64,000 nt of DNA. Source: Myxococcota bacterium (GTDB lineage Bacteria > Myxococcota_A > UBA9160 > SMWR01). Position numbers and translations under genes: made by a program. The DNA lies in assembly GCA_039030075.1 (NCBI GenBank), contig JBCCEW010000008.1:62001-126000 (forward strand). The letters are read 5' to 3'. The notes under the pieces were generated by a model, which worked only from the letters and a program-made list of their open reading frames with translations, was not told the origin of the DNA and did no database searches. Positions 10,401 through 18,508 of this stretch are shown in pieces (the first letter of the stretch is position 1; each line of letters opens with the position of its first letter).

Positions 10401-10790
10401 TCAGTGCACCGCGCGCGGCTCGCGGAGCTCGAAGCGCGCGATCGCGACGTCGAACTCCTGGCCCCCGGCGCCCACCATCTGATAGCTGCCTTCCATCGAG
10501 CCGAAGGGCGTGTCGAGCGGGCAGCCCGACGTGTACTCGAAGCTGTTGCCCGGCTCGAGCACGGGTTGCTCACCGACGACGCCCGGGCCGCGGACCTCCT
10601 CGAGGTTGCCCGTCGCGTTGCGAATCTCCCAATGCCGGGAGATCAGCTGACACGCCTCGCCACCCTCGTTGGTGAGTCGAATCGTGTAGAGGAAGAACCA
10701 CTCGCTGTGGGCCGGATCCGAGTGCTCCGGCGAGAACCGCGCCTCGACCTCCACGCGCACGCCCTCGGTGACCGCCTCGGAGCGCGTCAC
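10401..10790 (-). CDS. apaG: ApaG domain protein (Co2+/Mg2+ efflux protein ApaG)
   Basis: 129 residues if it starts at the GTG at 10790, which overlaps the stop of the upstream SDR gene (GTGA) and gives the usual ApaG length of about 125; an upstream TTG would give an implausible Arg-rich extension. Core motifs are FFLYTIRLTNEGGEACQLISRHW, here split as YTIRLTNEG and LISRHWEI, then GNLEEVRGPGVVGEQP, and FEYTSGCPLDTPFGSMEGSY. The fold is a fibronectin-III/immunoglobulin-like sandwich; the precise biochemical role of ApaG is unsettled. Translationally coupled to the dehydrogenase before it. Confidence 0.93.
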   Translation of the reverse strand: MTRSEAVTEGVRVEVEARFSPEHSDPAHSEWFFLYTIRLTNEGGEACQLISRHWEIRNATGNLEEVRGPGVVGEQPVLEPGNSFEYTSGCPLDTPFGSMEGSYQMVGAGGQEFDVAIARFELREPRAVH

Positions 10791-11683
10791 GTGCTCCACG
10801 TCGTATCTCCGTCTTCGCCTACCCAAGCGCAGCTCTCGCGCCAGAGGCGATCGGCGGCCTCCGCATCGAGGGCGTGAGGGGTGGGTGCCTTCGGCCGAGA
10901 GTCGGCGAAGTAGCCGCCGCTCTGGCCGGCGAGGCTCGCGTCGGTCGCGCAGTAGAGCGAGGTCGCGGCGCCTTCGGTGGGGCTCAGGAAGAACGGGCGC
11001 AGCGCCAGGGTCGTCACCTTTCCCAGCAGCCCGTTGTTCTGGCCGAGTCGCGTCGCGACGGCCCCCGGGTGCAGTGCGTGGGTGGTGATGCCCGTCCCTT
11101 CGAGCCGTCGCGCCAGTGCGGTGTTGAACAGCAGGTTCGCCAGTTTCGACTGGCCGTACACGCGCATCCCGGTCACGAAGCTCGGAAACCCGAATTTGTG
11201 CTCGGACATGGGGTCGTCGAAGTCGAAGGCGCCGGCGAAGCGATGCGCCTCGGACGAAACGTTGACGATCCGCGCGTTCCCCGCGCGCAGCGGGCGTTCG
11301 AGGGAGCGGGTCAGAACGAAGGGCGCGAGGTGATTGACGCCGAGCGTGGTCTCGTGCCCATCGCGGGTCAGCGTCCGCTCGGTCATGACGACGCCTGCGT
11401 TGTTGATCAGCAGATGGATCGCTTCGTGGGCCTTGGTGAGCTCTTCGCCGAGATGGCGCACCGCCTCTAGCGAGGCAAAGTCGGCGAGGGCGACGCTGAT
11501 GCGTTCGCTCCCCGACCGTGCGATCACGTCGGCGCGCGCGGCTTCGGCCCGCGAGGGGTCGCGTCCGATGAGGACGACATCGGCGCCGCGGGCGGCGAGC
11601 CCGACGGCCGTCTCCTGACCGATACCCGATGTCGCGCCGGTCACGACGGCGCAGCGACCGGAGAGGGATTCGTCTCTTTGCAT
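10787..11683 (-). CDS. Short-chain dehydrogenase/reductase, retinol-dehydrogenase-like
   Basis: 298 residues. TGATSGIG (15-22) binds the nicotinamide dinucleotide, NNAG is at 94-97, the catalytic Ser is in VNVSSEAH and the catalytic pair is Y176 and K180 in YGQSK. The acidic-free RDPSR after the second strand suggests NADPH preference. The overall pattern, including HPGAVATRLG and an insertion before the YxxxK segment, is like retinol dehydrogenase/WW-domain oxidoreductase-type SDRs that act on hydrophobic alcohols or aldehydes; the substrate is unknown. A TAGACT hexamer lies 6 bases before the ATG. Confidence 0.9.
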   Translation of the reverse strand: MQRDESLSGRCAVVTGATSGIGQETAVGLAARGADVVLIGRDPSRAEAARADVIARSGSERISVALADFASLEAVRHLGEELTKAHEAIHLLINNAGVVMTERTLTRDGHETTLGVNHLAPFVLTRSLERPLRAGNARIVNVSSEAHRFAGAFDFDDPMSEHKFGFPSFVTGMRVYGQSKLANLLFNTALARRLEGTGITTHALHPGAVATRLGQNNGLLGKVTTLALRPFFLSPTEGAATSLYCATDASLAGQSGGYFADSRPKAPTPHALDAEAADRLWRESCAWVGEDGDTTWST

Positions 11684-11730
11684 GGGGAGAGTCTACGAGG
11701 GCGGCGAGGCTCTCCGCTACGCTGCCGCGC
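11684..11730. promoter_or_regulatory. Compact divergent promoter region between the SDR and ChaC-like genes
   Basis: Only 47 bases separate two divergent start codons. On the minus strand TAGACT (11695-11690) ends 6 bases before the SDR ATG; on the plus strand TACGCT (11718-11723) ends 7 bases before the ChaC-like GTG. Neither gene has a Shine-Dalgarno sequence, so both are probably leaderless, and each promoter's -35 region would lie over the other's start. Confidence 0.5.
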
Positions 11731-12270
11731 GTGGGCGAACCGCTTCCGTGGATCTTCGGGTACGGCTCCTTGATCTGGCGCCCGGCCTTCGCCTTCGAGG
11801 AGCGGCGCCCGGCGCGGATTCCCGACTACGCCCGGCGCTTCTGGCAGGGGTCGCCGGATCACCGGGGGACGCGCGCCGCACCCGGTCGCGTGGTGACCCT
11901 CGCGGCGGAAGCCGGCGCCTGGTGTGGCGGCATGGCCTACCGCGTCTCCGCCCCTGCCTGGGACGCGGTGCTCGCCCAGCTCGATGACCGGGAGAGCGGC
12001 GGCTTCGAGCGCGTGGGGGTGCCCGTCGTCTTCGATGACGCGCCAGCCGTGGCCGGTCTCACCTACGTGGCGCCCGAGGCGAACGGGAATTTTCTCGGAC
12101 CCGCCGAGCCCGAGGAGATCGCGACCCAGGTGTGTCGCAGTCGCGGGATGAGCGGCACGAACACGGAGTATGTTCTGCGGCTGGCCGAAGCGCTGCGGGA
12201 TCTCGGCGAACGGGACGCCCACGTCGAAACGGTCGCTGCCCTGGTCGAACGCTATGGCGGGACGTCGTAG
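11731..12270 (+). CDS. ChaC-like gamma-glutamylcyclotransferase
   Basis: 179 residues from a GTG. FGYGSLIWRP at the N-terminus is the 5-oxoproline-binding loop, and the conserved catalytic-type Glu sits in LDDRESGGFERV. ChaC enzymes act on glutathione, releasing 5-oxoproline and Cys-Gly. TYVAPEANGNFLGPAE and SRGMSGTNTEYV are further ChaC landmarks (the latter is the GxSGxNxEYL motif). A second, AIG2-like cyclotransferase-fold gene occurs at 25515-26033. Start chosen because the TACGCT hexamer lies 7 bases upstream. Confidence 0.88.
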   Translation: MGEPLPWIFGYGSLIWRPAFAFEERRPARIPDYARRFWQGSPDHRGTRAAPGRVVTLAAEAGAWCGGMAYRVSAPAWDAVLAQLDDRESGGFERVGVPVVFDDAPAVAGLTYVAPEANGNFLGPAEPEEIATQVCRSRGMSGTNTEYVLRLAEALRDLGERDAHVETVAALVERYGGTS

Positions 12271-12322
12271 CGCTCGCGACTTTCCCGGATCACCACCCCT
12301 CGACACGCGGAGGTCTTCTTCC

Positions 12323-12751
12323 ATGCGCCTTGCCCTCTCTGGATTCGCCATGCTCCTGCTCCTGGTTCTCTTCCTGCCGGCGTCGATGGCCGCCGAGGGG
12401 CTGAAGATCCGCCCCGGGAAGTGGGTGACCGAGAGCACGATGACGAACTCGATGATGCCGCAGCCCCGGGTCACGACCCGGACGGAGTGCGTGACCGAAG
12501 ACGAGTGGAACGCCGAGGACCTGATGGATTCGGTCGAGGGGTGCACCTGGAAGGATGTCGTCGCGACGGCGACCACCCTCGATTGGAAGGTCGAGTGCAC
12601 GAACCCCGGCGGCCGTATGCAAGGTGATGCGTCCTACCGCTCGGAGGGCGACCGCGGGTCGGGGCAGATGAACATGGCCATGCAGGTGAACGGCATGAAC
12701 ATGACCATGAAGGTCGTCTGGAAGGGCGAGCGCGTCGGCGATTGCGACTAG
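12323..12751 (+). CDS. Secreted DUF3617-type protein
   Basis: 142 residues with a Sec signal peptide (hydrophobic run FAMLLLLVLFLPASMAA, likely cut after AMAAE-like site near residue 24). The mature part begins LKIRPGKWVTESTM, has a pair of cysteines (CVTEDEW and GCTWKD) and two more (VECTNPGG and the final GDCD), and ends in a strand-rich segment, as in the DUF3617 family of small periplasmic proteins. Function unknown. It ends 30 bases from the convergent exporter operon. Confidence 0.75.
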   Translation: MRLALSGFAMLLLLVLFLPASMAAEGLKIRPGKWVTESTMTNSMMPQPRVTTRTECVTEDEWNAEDLMDSVEGCTWKDVVATATTLDWKVECTNPGGRMQGDASYRSEGDRGSGQMNMAMQVNGMNMTMKVVWKGERVGDCD

Positions 12752-12781
12752 TCACTTCCCCGCGCGCGCGGTCCCCGCTGA

Positions 12782-14017
12782 CTAGAAGCTGCGCAATGCC
12801 TCGGCCGGGAGCGTCTGGGCCGCCCGGATCGCGGGGACCACCCCGGCGACGATGCCGACCCCGATCAGCGCGACGGTGAACGCACCGGTCGTGATCGGGT
12901 CGAGCACCGGCGGGCTCTGGTAGGCCGTGCCTTCGGGTAGGAGCAGCGAGATGCCCTGCACGAGGGCGATGCCCGCGGCGGCCCCCGTCACCCCCGAGAC
13001 CGCCGAGACGGCGGTCGCCTCCGCGAGGAACTGGACGAAGATCTCGCGTGACGTGGCGCCGACGGCCTTGCGTACGCCGATCTCCTGGACGCGCTCGCCG
13101 ACGACGACGAGCATGATGTTCATCACGCCGATCGCGCCCACGAAGAGGGTCACGAGGCCAGCCCCCAGCATGAAGATGCGGATCCCGAGGAACATTCCCT
13201 CGATCATCTGCAGCGGCTCCTGGATGTTGAACGCCCACATCGCCGTTTCGATCGAGGGGTCGTAGCCCTCGCGGAGGGCGACGATCTCGCGCACGCGCCG
13301 GATCGCTTCCCAGCTCGCCTCCTTCGTGACGGGCGCGAGGATCAGCTGCTGCACCTCGTCGTTCCGGGCGATCCAGCGCTGGGCGGTCGTGTAGGGGATC
13401 ACCACCTTGAGGTCGTCCCGATCGTTGCTGTTCATCAGCTGCTCGCCCTTCGCGACGAGCGTGCCGATCACGCGGTAGCGCAGGCCGTCGACGAGGATCG
13501 TCCCGCCGATGGGATCGCGTCGACCGAAGAGGCGCTCGCTCGCCTCGGCGCCGAGGACCGCCACGCGCGCGCCGCGCGCCACGTCGAGGGGCGAGAGGTA
13601 GCGACCGCGTTCCATCTCGAAGTTCCGGATGATGTCGGAGCCCGCGTCGAGGCCGGACACCCGGAGCAGCTTCGAGCGCCGTCCCTGGCGCACCGGCAGC
13701 GCCCAGCGGCCGATCTCGGGCGACGCTTCCTCGACCGAGACGAGTTGCTCGGCGCGGTCGGCGTCCTCGGCCTCCAGCTCGACGACCCGGGCGCCGCGGT
13801 CTCCCACCCGGTCCTTCAGGATGGACCCCGGACCCATGAAGACGATGCGCGGACCGAGCTCCTCGAATTCGGCGACGAAGTGGCGCGAGAAGCCCTCCAG
13901 GTTCGAAGACAGGAAGGTCAGCATGAAGGCGCCCCAAGCGATGCCGAGGGAGGTGAGCCCGAAGCGGACCCGGTGCGCCACGATGCTGCGCCAGGTGTCG
14001 ATGACGAGTTCACGCAT
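12782..14017 (-). CDS. ABC transporter permease, MacB/FtsX type (second of two)
   Basis: 411 residues. Topology is one N-terminal helix (about 20-40), a large periplasmic MacB-type core domain (ELGPRIVFMGPGS through the 280s) and three C-terminal helices of the FtsX domain, including GVMNIMLVVVGERVQEIGVRKAVGA, the cytoplasmic coupling loop for the ATPase. Proteins of this class work by mechanotransmission to expel substrates from the periplasm rather than by moving them across the inner membrane. Last gene of the operon, 4 bases after its paralogue. Confidence 0.93.
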   Translation of the reverse strand: MRELVIDTWRSIVAHRVRFGLTSLGIAWGAFMLTFLSSNLEGFSRHFVAEFEELGPRIVFMGPGSILKDRVGDRGARVVELEAEDADRAEQLVSVEEASPEIGRWALPVRQGRRSKLLRVSGLDAGSDIIRNFEMERGRYLSPLDVARGARVAVLGAEASERLFGRRDPIGGTILVDGLRYRVIGTLVAKGEQLMNSNDRDDLKVVIPYTTAQRWIARNDEVQQLILAPVTKEASWEAIRRVREIVALREGYDPSIETAMWAFNIQEPLQMIEGMFLGIRIFMLGAGLVTLFVGAIGVMNIMLVVVGERVQEIGVRKAVGATSREIFVQFLAEATAVSAVSGVTGAAAGIALVQGISLLLPEGTAYQSPPVLDPITTGAFTVALIGVGIVAGVVPAIRAAQTLPAEALRSF

Positions 14018-14021
14018 GCCG

Positions 14022-15260
14022 CTACTCCGCCCGCAGGGTCAGGGCCGGGTCGATCTGCGCGGCCCGCCAGGCCGGTACGACCCCGGCGATGAGTCCGACC
14101 CCTCCCATCACGCCCAGGGCCATGGCGATCACCCGCCACGACAAGACCGGCACGGGGACCACGTCGGGGAGCGTGAGGGACGCCAGGAACAGGCAGCCGC
14201 CCGCGCCGATGGCAGCGCCGGTGAGCCCGCCGAGGCTCACGATCGTGAACGTCTCCAGGAAGAACTGGGCGATGATCTCACGCCGGGTCGCGCCGACGGC
14301 GAGCCGCAGGCCGATCTCACGGCGACGTTCGCGCACGGCGTCGAGCATCATGTTCAGGACGCCGATCCCGCCGATGATCAGCGTGGTGGCGGCGAGCACG
14401 AAGAGCATTCCCGACTGCCGATCCAGGGGCAGCGTCCGCAGCAGGGTCACCGGGCTCCAGACCATGATGGCCTCCCGGTCGGTCGGGCTCACGCCGAGGC
14501 GATCGGCGAGCAGCCGGCGGATCTCGCGCTCGGTTTCGTCGGCGAGGTGCCGACCGGGCATCCGGTAGAGCAGATGCTGGACGACGTTGTCGGTGGTCCA
14601 GTCGTCGGGCCAGCTCGCGAAGTGGGTGGAGAGCGGGATCCAGGCCTGTTCGTCGATCTCGTCGCCGTCGCGGCCGAACTGGGTACCGATTGGTTCGAGG
14701 AAACCGATCACTTCGAACGCGCGTCCGCCAATCCGGATCCGGCTCCCGATCTCGCCACCGGGGCCGAGGATGCGCTCGCGCGCTGTCTGTCCGAGCACGA
14801 CGACGCGTCGGCGGTGGTCGAGGTCGGTCGGTTGGATCTGACGCCCGGCCGCGACCACGACGTTGCGAATCTCGATGCCCACCGGTTCCACGCCGCGCAC
14901 TTCCATGTTGAGCGCGCGCTGTCCCGCAGCCACGGGGAGGTAGTGGCGCCGCTCGGCGCTGACGCGCTCGGCGATGCGGGCACGCCGGCGCACGGCGAGC
15001 ACATCCTCCCAGCTGAACCAGAGCTGGCGTCGATCGACGGCCGGCGTGAAGTCCTCTCCGATCCGGCCGGCCCAGGCCTGGCCCAGGTTCTTGCCGGTCT
15101 TGTCGAAGTTCCGGTCGAGCATCACCCGCAGCCCTTCGCCCCAACCGACGAGGAAGATCACCGCGGCGGTTCCCCAGACGAGCCCGAAGAGGGTGAGGAG
15201 CGAGCGCAGCTTGTGCGCCCAGACGAGGCGGAGCGCCTGTGCGGCGGCTTCGCGGATCAC
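14022..15260 (-). CDS. ABC transporter permease, MacB/FtsX type (first of two)
   Basis: 412 residues with the same layout as the following gene: N-terminal helix (LRSLLTLFGLVWGTAAVIFLVG), periplasmic core, then three helices with GVLNMMLDAVRERRREIGLRLAVGAT as coupling loop. The two permeases are paralogues encoded separately, so the exporter is probably a heterodimer, unlike the MacB homodimer in which ATPase and permease are one chain. Start overlaps the ATPase stop by 4 bases. Confidence 0.93.
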   Translation of the reverse strand: MIREAAAQALRLVWAHKLRSLLTLFGLVWGTAAVIFLVGWGEGLRVMLDRNFDKTGKNLGQAWAGRIGEDFTPAVDRRQLWFSWEDVLAVRRRARIAERVSAERRHYLPVAAGQRALNMEVRGVEPVGIEIRNVVVAAGRQIQPTDLDHRRRVVVLGQTARERILGPGGEIGSRIRIGGRAFEVIGFLEPIGTQFGRDGDEIDEQAWIPLSTHFASWPDDWTTDNVVQHLLYRMPGRHLADETEREIRRLLADRLGVSPTDREAIMVWSPVTLLRTLPLDRQSGMLFVLAATTLIIGGIGVLNMMLDAVRERRREIGLRLAVGATRREIIAQFFLETFTIVSLGGLTGAAIGAGGCLFLASLTLPDVVPVPVLSWRVIAMALGVMGGVGLIAGVVPAWRAAQIDPALTLRAE

Positions 15261-15946
15261 GACCGACGCTCGTCGTCGTCGACCCGGCCGTCGCGGATCG
15301 TCAGGCAGCGGGGGGCCCGCGCGCCGATCTCGGGATCGTGGGTGACGATCACCAGGGTGTTCCCCGCCGCGTGCACCGCGTCGAAGAGCTCGAGCACCTC
15401 CTGACCCGTCCGGGTATCGAGGTTCCCCGTCGGCTCGTCGGCCAGCACCAGCGATGGACGGTTCACGAGCGCGCGCGCCACGGCGACCCGTTGGCGTTCG
15501 CCTCCCGAGATCTCCGCCGGCAGGTGCTCCGCACGTTGCGCCAGGCCCACTCTTTCGAGCGCCTCCTGCGCGCGCTCGCGGCGTTCGCGCCGTGGAGTCC
15601 CCGCGTAGGAGAGGGGAAGCTCCACGTTCTCCACCACCGAAAGGCGGGGCAGAAGGTTGAAGCTCTGGAATACGAAGCCGATCTGGCGGCCGCGCAGACG
15701 GGCGACCGCGTCGGCTTCCATCGCGTCCACCGGCGCGCCGTCGAGTCGGTAGTGGCCTTCGGTCGGACGGGACAGGCAGCCGAGCACCTCGAGCAGCGTC
15801 GTCTTCCCTGAACCCGAGGGCCCCATCACGGTCACGTACTCACCGTGGTCGACGCGCAGGTCGATCCCGCGGAGCGCGTGCACGTCGAGACGGCCGGTGC
15901 GGTAGTGCTTGTGCACTCCGGCGAGCGTGATGACCGGCTCGCTCAC
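15257..15946 (-). CDS. ABC transporter ATP-binding protein (MacB/LolD type)
   Basis: 229 residues, a single nucleotide-binding domain. Walker [10 protein letters not shown] is at 42-50, the Q-loop at Q94, the signature [15 protein letters not shown] around 146-160, Walker B SLVLADEP at 165-172, and the switch histidine is H203. [22 protein letters not shown] is typical of the MacB/LolD subgroup. Overlaps both neighbours by 4 bases, so adaptor, ATPase and permeases are one translational unit. Confidence 0.96.
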   Translation of the reverse strand: MSEPVITLAGVHKHYRTGRLDVHALRGIDLRVDHGEYVTVMGPSGSGKTTLLEVLGCLSRPTEGHYRLDGAPVDAMEADAVARLRGRQIGFVFQSFNLLPRLSVVENVELPLSYAGTPRRERRERAQEALERVGLAQRAEHLPAEISGGERQRVAVARALVNRPSLVLADEPTGNLDTRTGQEVLELFDAVHAAGNTLVIVTHDPEIGARAPRCLTIRDGRVDDDERRS

Positions 15947-17001
15947 TGGAGCCGCACCGACTCGCCCGCTTCGAGGCCGGACAAGATCTGAACCTTCGCG
16001 CCGTCGATCAAGCCGATCTCGATGGCACGCTGCTCGGCGCTGCCGTCGCCGTTGCCCACTTCGACGTAGATCTCCTCGCCTCGGTAGCGGAGCGCCGTCT
16101 CGGGCACGAACACCGCGTCTCGCACGACCTCGGTGACGATCTCGGCATCGCCCGACATCCGGGGCCGCAAGAGGGACGCGTCGGCGTCGGTGACTTCGAT
16201 CTTCACCTCGAAGTAGGTCACGTTCTGGACGCGCTGGCCGAGGGGGGCGATCTCACGTACGACGCCTTCGAAGACCCGATCAGCGAAGGCCTCGGTCTGG
16301 ATGCGCGCGGTCTGGCCGATCTCGACGCGCGCCACCTCGTTCTCGTCGACGAGTCCCTCGAGGTGCAGGCGTTCGTTGCCGGCCAGGGTCAGCAGCAGCG
16401 TGCCTCCGTTCACCGACGTGACGGGCGACACAGCGTCCCCGGCCTCGATATGGACCTCGAGCACGCGGCCCGCCAGGGGCGAGCGCACGTCGGCGTAGCC
16501 GAGCTGGGTGGACAGTGTGTCGAGGGCTGCGCGCGCCCGAGCGCGGGCGGCTTTGGCGCGCTCGAATCGGGCCTCGGCGTCGTCGCGCTTCTGGTCCGAA
16601 GAGGCCCCGCTCTTGTTCATCTCGAGCATGCGGTCGACGGCGATCTTCGCGAAGCGACGCTCGACTTCGGCCTCCCGCAGCGCGGCCCGCGCCTCGCGTA
16701 CCCGGGATTCGAGCAGCTCGCGTTCGATCTCGACGAGCACCGTGCCGGGCTCGATGCGGTCGCCCTCCTGGCTGGCGATGCGTTGCACGATGCCGGCGAT
16801 GCGCGGACGGATCTCGACCTCGACCCGCGGCTCGATCGTGCCGGTGGCGATCACCAGCCGCTCGAGGGTGCCGCGCTCGACCTCGGCCTGGGGGACGTTC
16901 TCGGGCGCCTCGCCACCGCAGCCGACGATCGCCAGCCACAGGCATGCGCAGAGGGTGCTGGGCCAGCGCGCGTGGTTTCGACGCGTTCGTTCGATTCGCA
17001 T
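15943..17001 (-). CDS. MacA-like periplasmic adaptor lipoprotein (HlyD/RND adaptor family)
   Basis: 352 residues. The signal segment ends WLAIVGC, a good lipobox with the lipidated cysteine at residue 28. After it come a lipoyl-type half motif (VEIRPRIAGIVQRIASQEGD), a long alpha-helical hairpin (about 95-165), the second lipoyl half (ADVRSPLAGRVLEVHIEAGD), and beta-barrel and membrane-proximal parts. It should link the inner-membrane ABC parts to an outer-membrane channel; no TolC gene is in the window. Heads the exporter operon. A Shine-Dalgarno AGGAGC lies 6-7 bases before the ATG. Confidence 0.92.
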   Translation of the reverse strand: MRIERTRRNHARWPSTLCACLWLAIVGCGGEAPENVPQAEVERGTLERLVIATGTIEPRVEVEIRPRIAGIVQRIASQEGDRIEPGTVLVEIERELLESRVREARAALREAEVERRFAKIAVDRMLEMNKSGASSDQKRDDAEARFERAKAARARARAALDTLSTQLGYADVRSPLAGRVLEVHIEAGDAVSPVTSVNGGTLLLTLAGNERLHLEGLVDENEVARVEIGQTARIQTEAFADRVFEGVVREIAPLGQRVQNVTYFEVKIEVTDADASLLRPRMSGDAEIVTEVVRDAVFVPETALRYRGEEIYVEVGNGDGSAEQRAIEIGLIDGAKVQILSGLEAGESVRLQ

Positions 17002-17062
17002 TGCTTTGCTCCTGGATCCAGGGAGAGACCGCTCTCGGCGGTCCGGGTCCGGAAGGCCTCTT

Positions 17063-17102
17063 CGAACGAAAACGGCCTTCCGAGTGGGACACCCGGAAGG
17101 CC
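17063..17102 (-). terminator. Intrinsic terminator after the 55-codon gene, upstream of the exporter operon
   Basis: On the minus strand GGCCTTCCG (17102-17094), an 11-base loop and CGGAAGGCC (17082-17074) form a perfect 9-bp stem followed at once by GTTTTCG. It begins 28 bases after the small gene's stop. A third copy of the arm, GGCCTTCCGG (17058-17049), follows downstream and could pair with the second arm instead, so readthrough into the exporter operon might be conditional. Confidence 0.65.
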
Positions 17103-17130
17103 GTGACGAGACTGATGGGATTCACGTCCT

Positions 17131-17298
17131 CTAGGGTGTTGGGTCTCCGCGCATGGCGCCCGCCGCACGCGCGCTGCCATTCGGCGGCAGCTGCGACGCG
17201 TTCTGCGGCTGCATCGCGATCCCGTCGAACCGGGTGATCGCGTGAGCAGCGAGGGGCGCGGGATGTCCGTGCGCCGCGCGGGAGCTGAACCACTTCAT
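17131..17298 (-). CDS. Small hypothetical protein, 55 residues, upstream of the exporter operon
   Basis: Not recognised. ATG at 17298, TAG at 17131-17133. It has complete gene architecture: a promoter-like TTGACG...TACGGT pair upstream, a strong Shine-Dalgarno GGAGG (17310-17306) 7 bases before the ATG, and an intrinsic terminator 28 bases after the stop. The peptide begins MKWFSSRAAHGHPAP, is rich in Ala, Pro, His, Gln and Asn, has no hydrophobic segment and no cysteine, and ends GDPTP. It points towards the MacAB-type exporter. It could be an exported peptide, a leader peptide that regulates the operon, or a small cytosolic protein; nothing in it identifies which. Confidence 0.55.
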   Translation of the reverse strand: MKWFSSRAAHGHPAPLAAHAITRFDGIAMQPQNASQLPPNGSARAAGAMRGDPTP

Positions 17299-17333
17299 CT
17301 GTGCTCCTCCCTCGCTGGGAACGTGATGACGCG

Positions 17334-17363
17334 ACCGTACCCTGGCCCGTCGCGCAGCGTCAA
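17334..17363 (-). promoter_or_regulatory. Sigma-70-like promoter of the 55-codon gene
   Basis: Minus-strand TTGACG (17363-17358, five of six consensus bases) and TACGGT (17339-17334, keeping the first two bases and last base of TATAAT) are 18 bases apart, placing the transcript start about 30 bases before the ATG. I see nothing else in the remaining bases up to the LLM-oxidoreductase stop at 17485. Confidence 0.5.
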
Positions 17364-17484
17364 GCAGAAGCTGGGAGGGGAGGGCAGAAGACCGGCCTGG
17401 GCGCCGGGGCGGATTCCGCCCGCGATCCCGCGCCCCGCGTCGCGACGGAGCCGTCTCGCTGCGGTGTTGGCCCGCCGCGTCGGC

Positions 17485-18420
17485 TCAGCCGAAGGCCGGA
17501 GCGACCTTCTCGGCGAACAGCCGCGCGGGCTCCCGGGTGTCCCGGCCGAAGAACTCGATCACGAAGAAGCTCACGCCGAGCTCCCGGTGGCGCTCGATGC
17601 GCTCGATGACGGCGTCGGGCGAGCCCCAGATGCCGTGCTCTTCGAGGGCACCTCCCATATGGCCGCCGTAGATCTTCTTCGCCTTGTCGAGGGCCGCCTG
17701 GGCGGCGGTGTCGTCTTCGGCGAGCACGACGACGCACTGCTGGGAGATCTCGATCGATGAGAAGTCGCGGCCCACCTCGTCGCAACGCCGCTTCAGGGCT
17801 TCGACCTTCTGCCCCAGCTCGGCCTGGAACACCGCCATGTTGTTCCAGATGTCGGCGTGACGGGCCGCGATGCCCATCAGGACCTTCTCGCCACCGCCTC
17901 CGATCAGGATCTCCGGCGGCGTCTCTGGCTTCGGCTCGCAGATCGCATCCTGCACCGAGAAGTGCTGTCCCGAGAAGCTGGCCTTCTCCTCGGTCCACAT
18001 GCGCTTCATGATCTCGGTCATCTCGTCGAGGGCCCGCAGACGCTCTCGCGTGCTCGGGAAGTCGCAGCCGGTCTGTTCGAACTCGGGCTGGAACCAACCC
18101 GCACCGAGGCCCGCGATCACGCGCCCGCCCGAGATGTGATCGAGCGTGGCGATCTGCTTCGCGAGGATCGCGGGGTTGCGGAAGAAGGGCGGCGTCACGA
18201 GCGTGCCGAGCTTCGCGCGTTCGGTGACCGCCGCGACCGACGAGAGCAGGGTCCACGCCTCGAGGATCGGCAGCTGGGGCAGGGGGACGCCGTAGACGTG
18301 ATCGCAGACCCAGAGCGAGTCGTAGCCCATGGCGTCGAGATCGATGGCGCAGCGCCGGGTTTCCTCCCAGGTGCGCTTGATCTGGGGAAGGGTGACGCCA
18401 AAACGAACGGGACGGTCCAT
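17485..18420 (-). CDS. LLM-class flavin/F420-dependent oxidoreductase
   Basis: 311 residues from the ATG at 18420 (GAGGAG Shine-Dalgarno 7 bases away). Luciferase-like TIM barrel: FGVTLPQIKRTWEE at strand 1, GYDSLWVCDHVYGVPLPQ, TLVTPPFFRNPAILAKQIATLDHISGGR split across strands 3-4, and GLGAGWFQPEFEQTGCDFPS, a pattern common in probable F420-dependent members. The cofactor (F420H2 or FMNH2) and substrate are not determined by sequence alone. It diverges from the trmH-like gene. Confidence 0.87.
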   Translation of the reverse strand: MDRPVRFGVTLPQIKRTWEETRRCAIDLDAMGYDSLWVCDHVYGVPLPQLPILEAWTLLSSVAAVTERAKLGTLVTPPFFRNPAILAKQIATLDHISGGRVIAGLGAGWFQPEFEQTGCDFPSTRERLRALDEMTEIMKRMWTEEKASFSGQHFSVQDAICEPKPETPPEILIGGGGEKVLMGIAARHADIWNNMAVFQAELGQKVEALKRRCDEVGRDFSSIEISQQCVVVLAEDDTAAQAALDKAKKIYGGHMGGALEEHGIWGSPDAVIERIERHRELGVSFFVIEFFGRDTREPARLFAEKVAPAFG

Positions 18421-18508
18421 GGGGGGCTCCTCGAGGGCGCGTGCGCGCGCCCGGCATTCTACGCGACGCCGCGCTCCGGTGGCACCGTGCTGGGATACCC
18501 TTCGCCGC

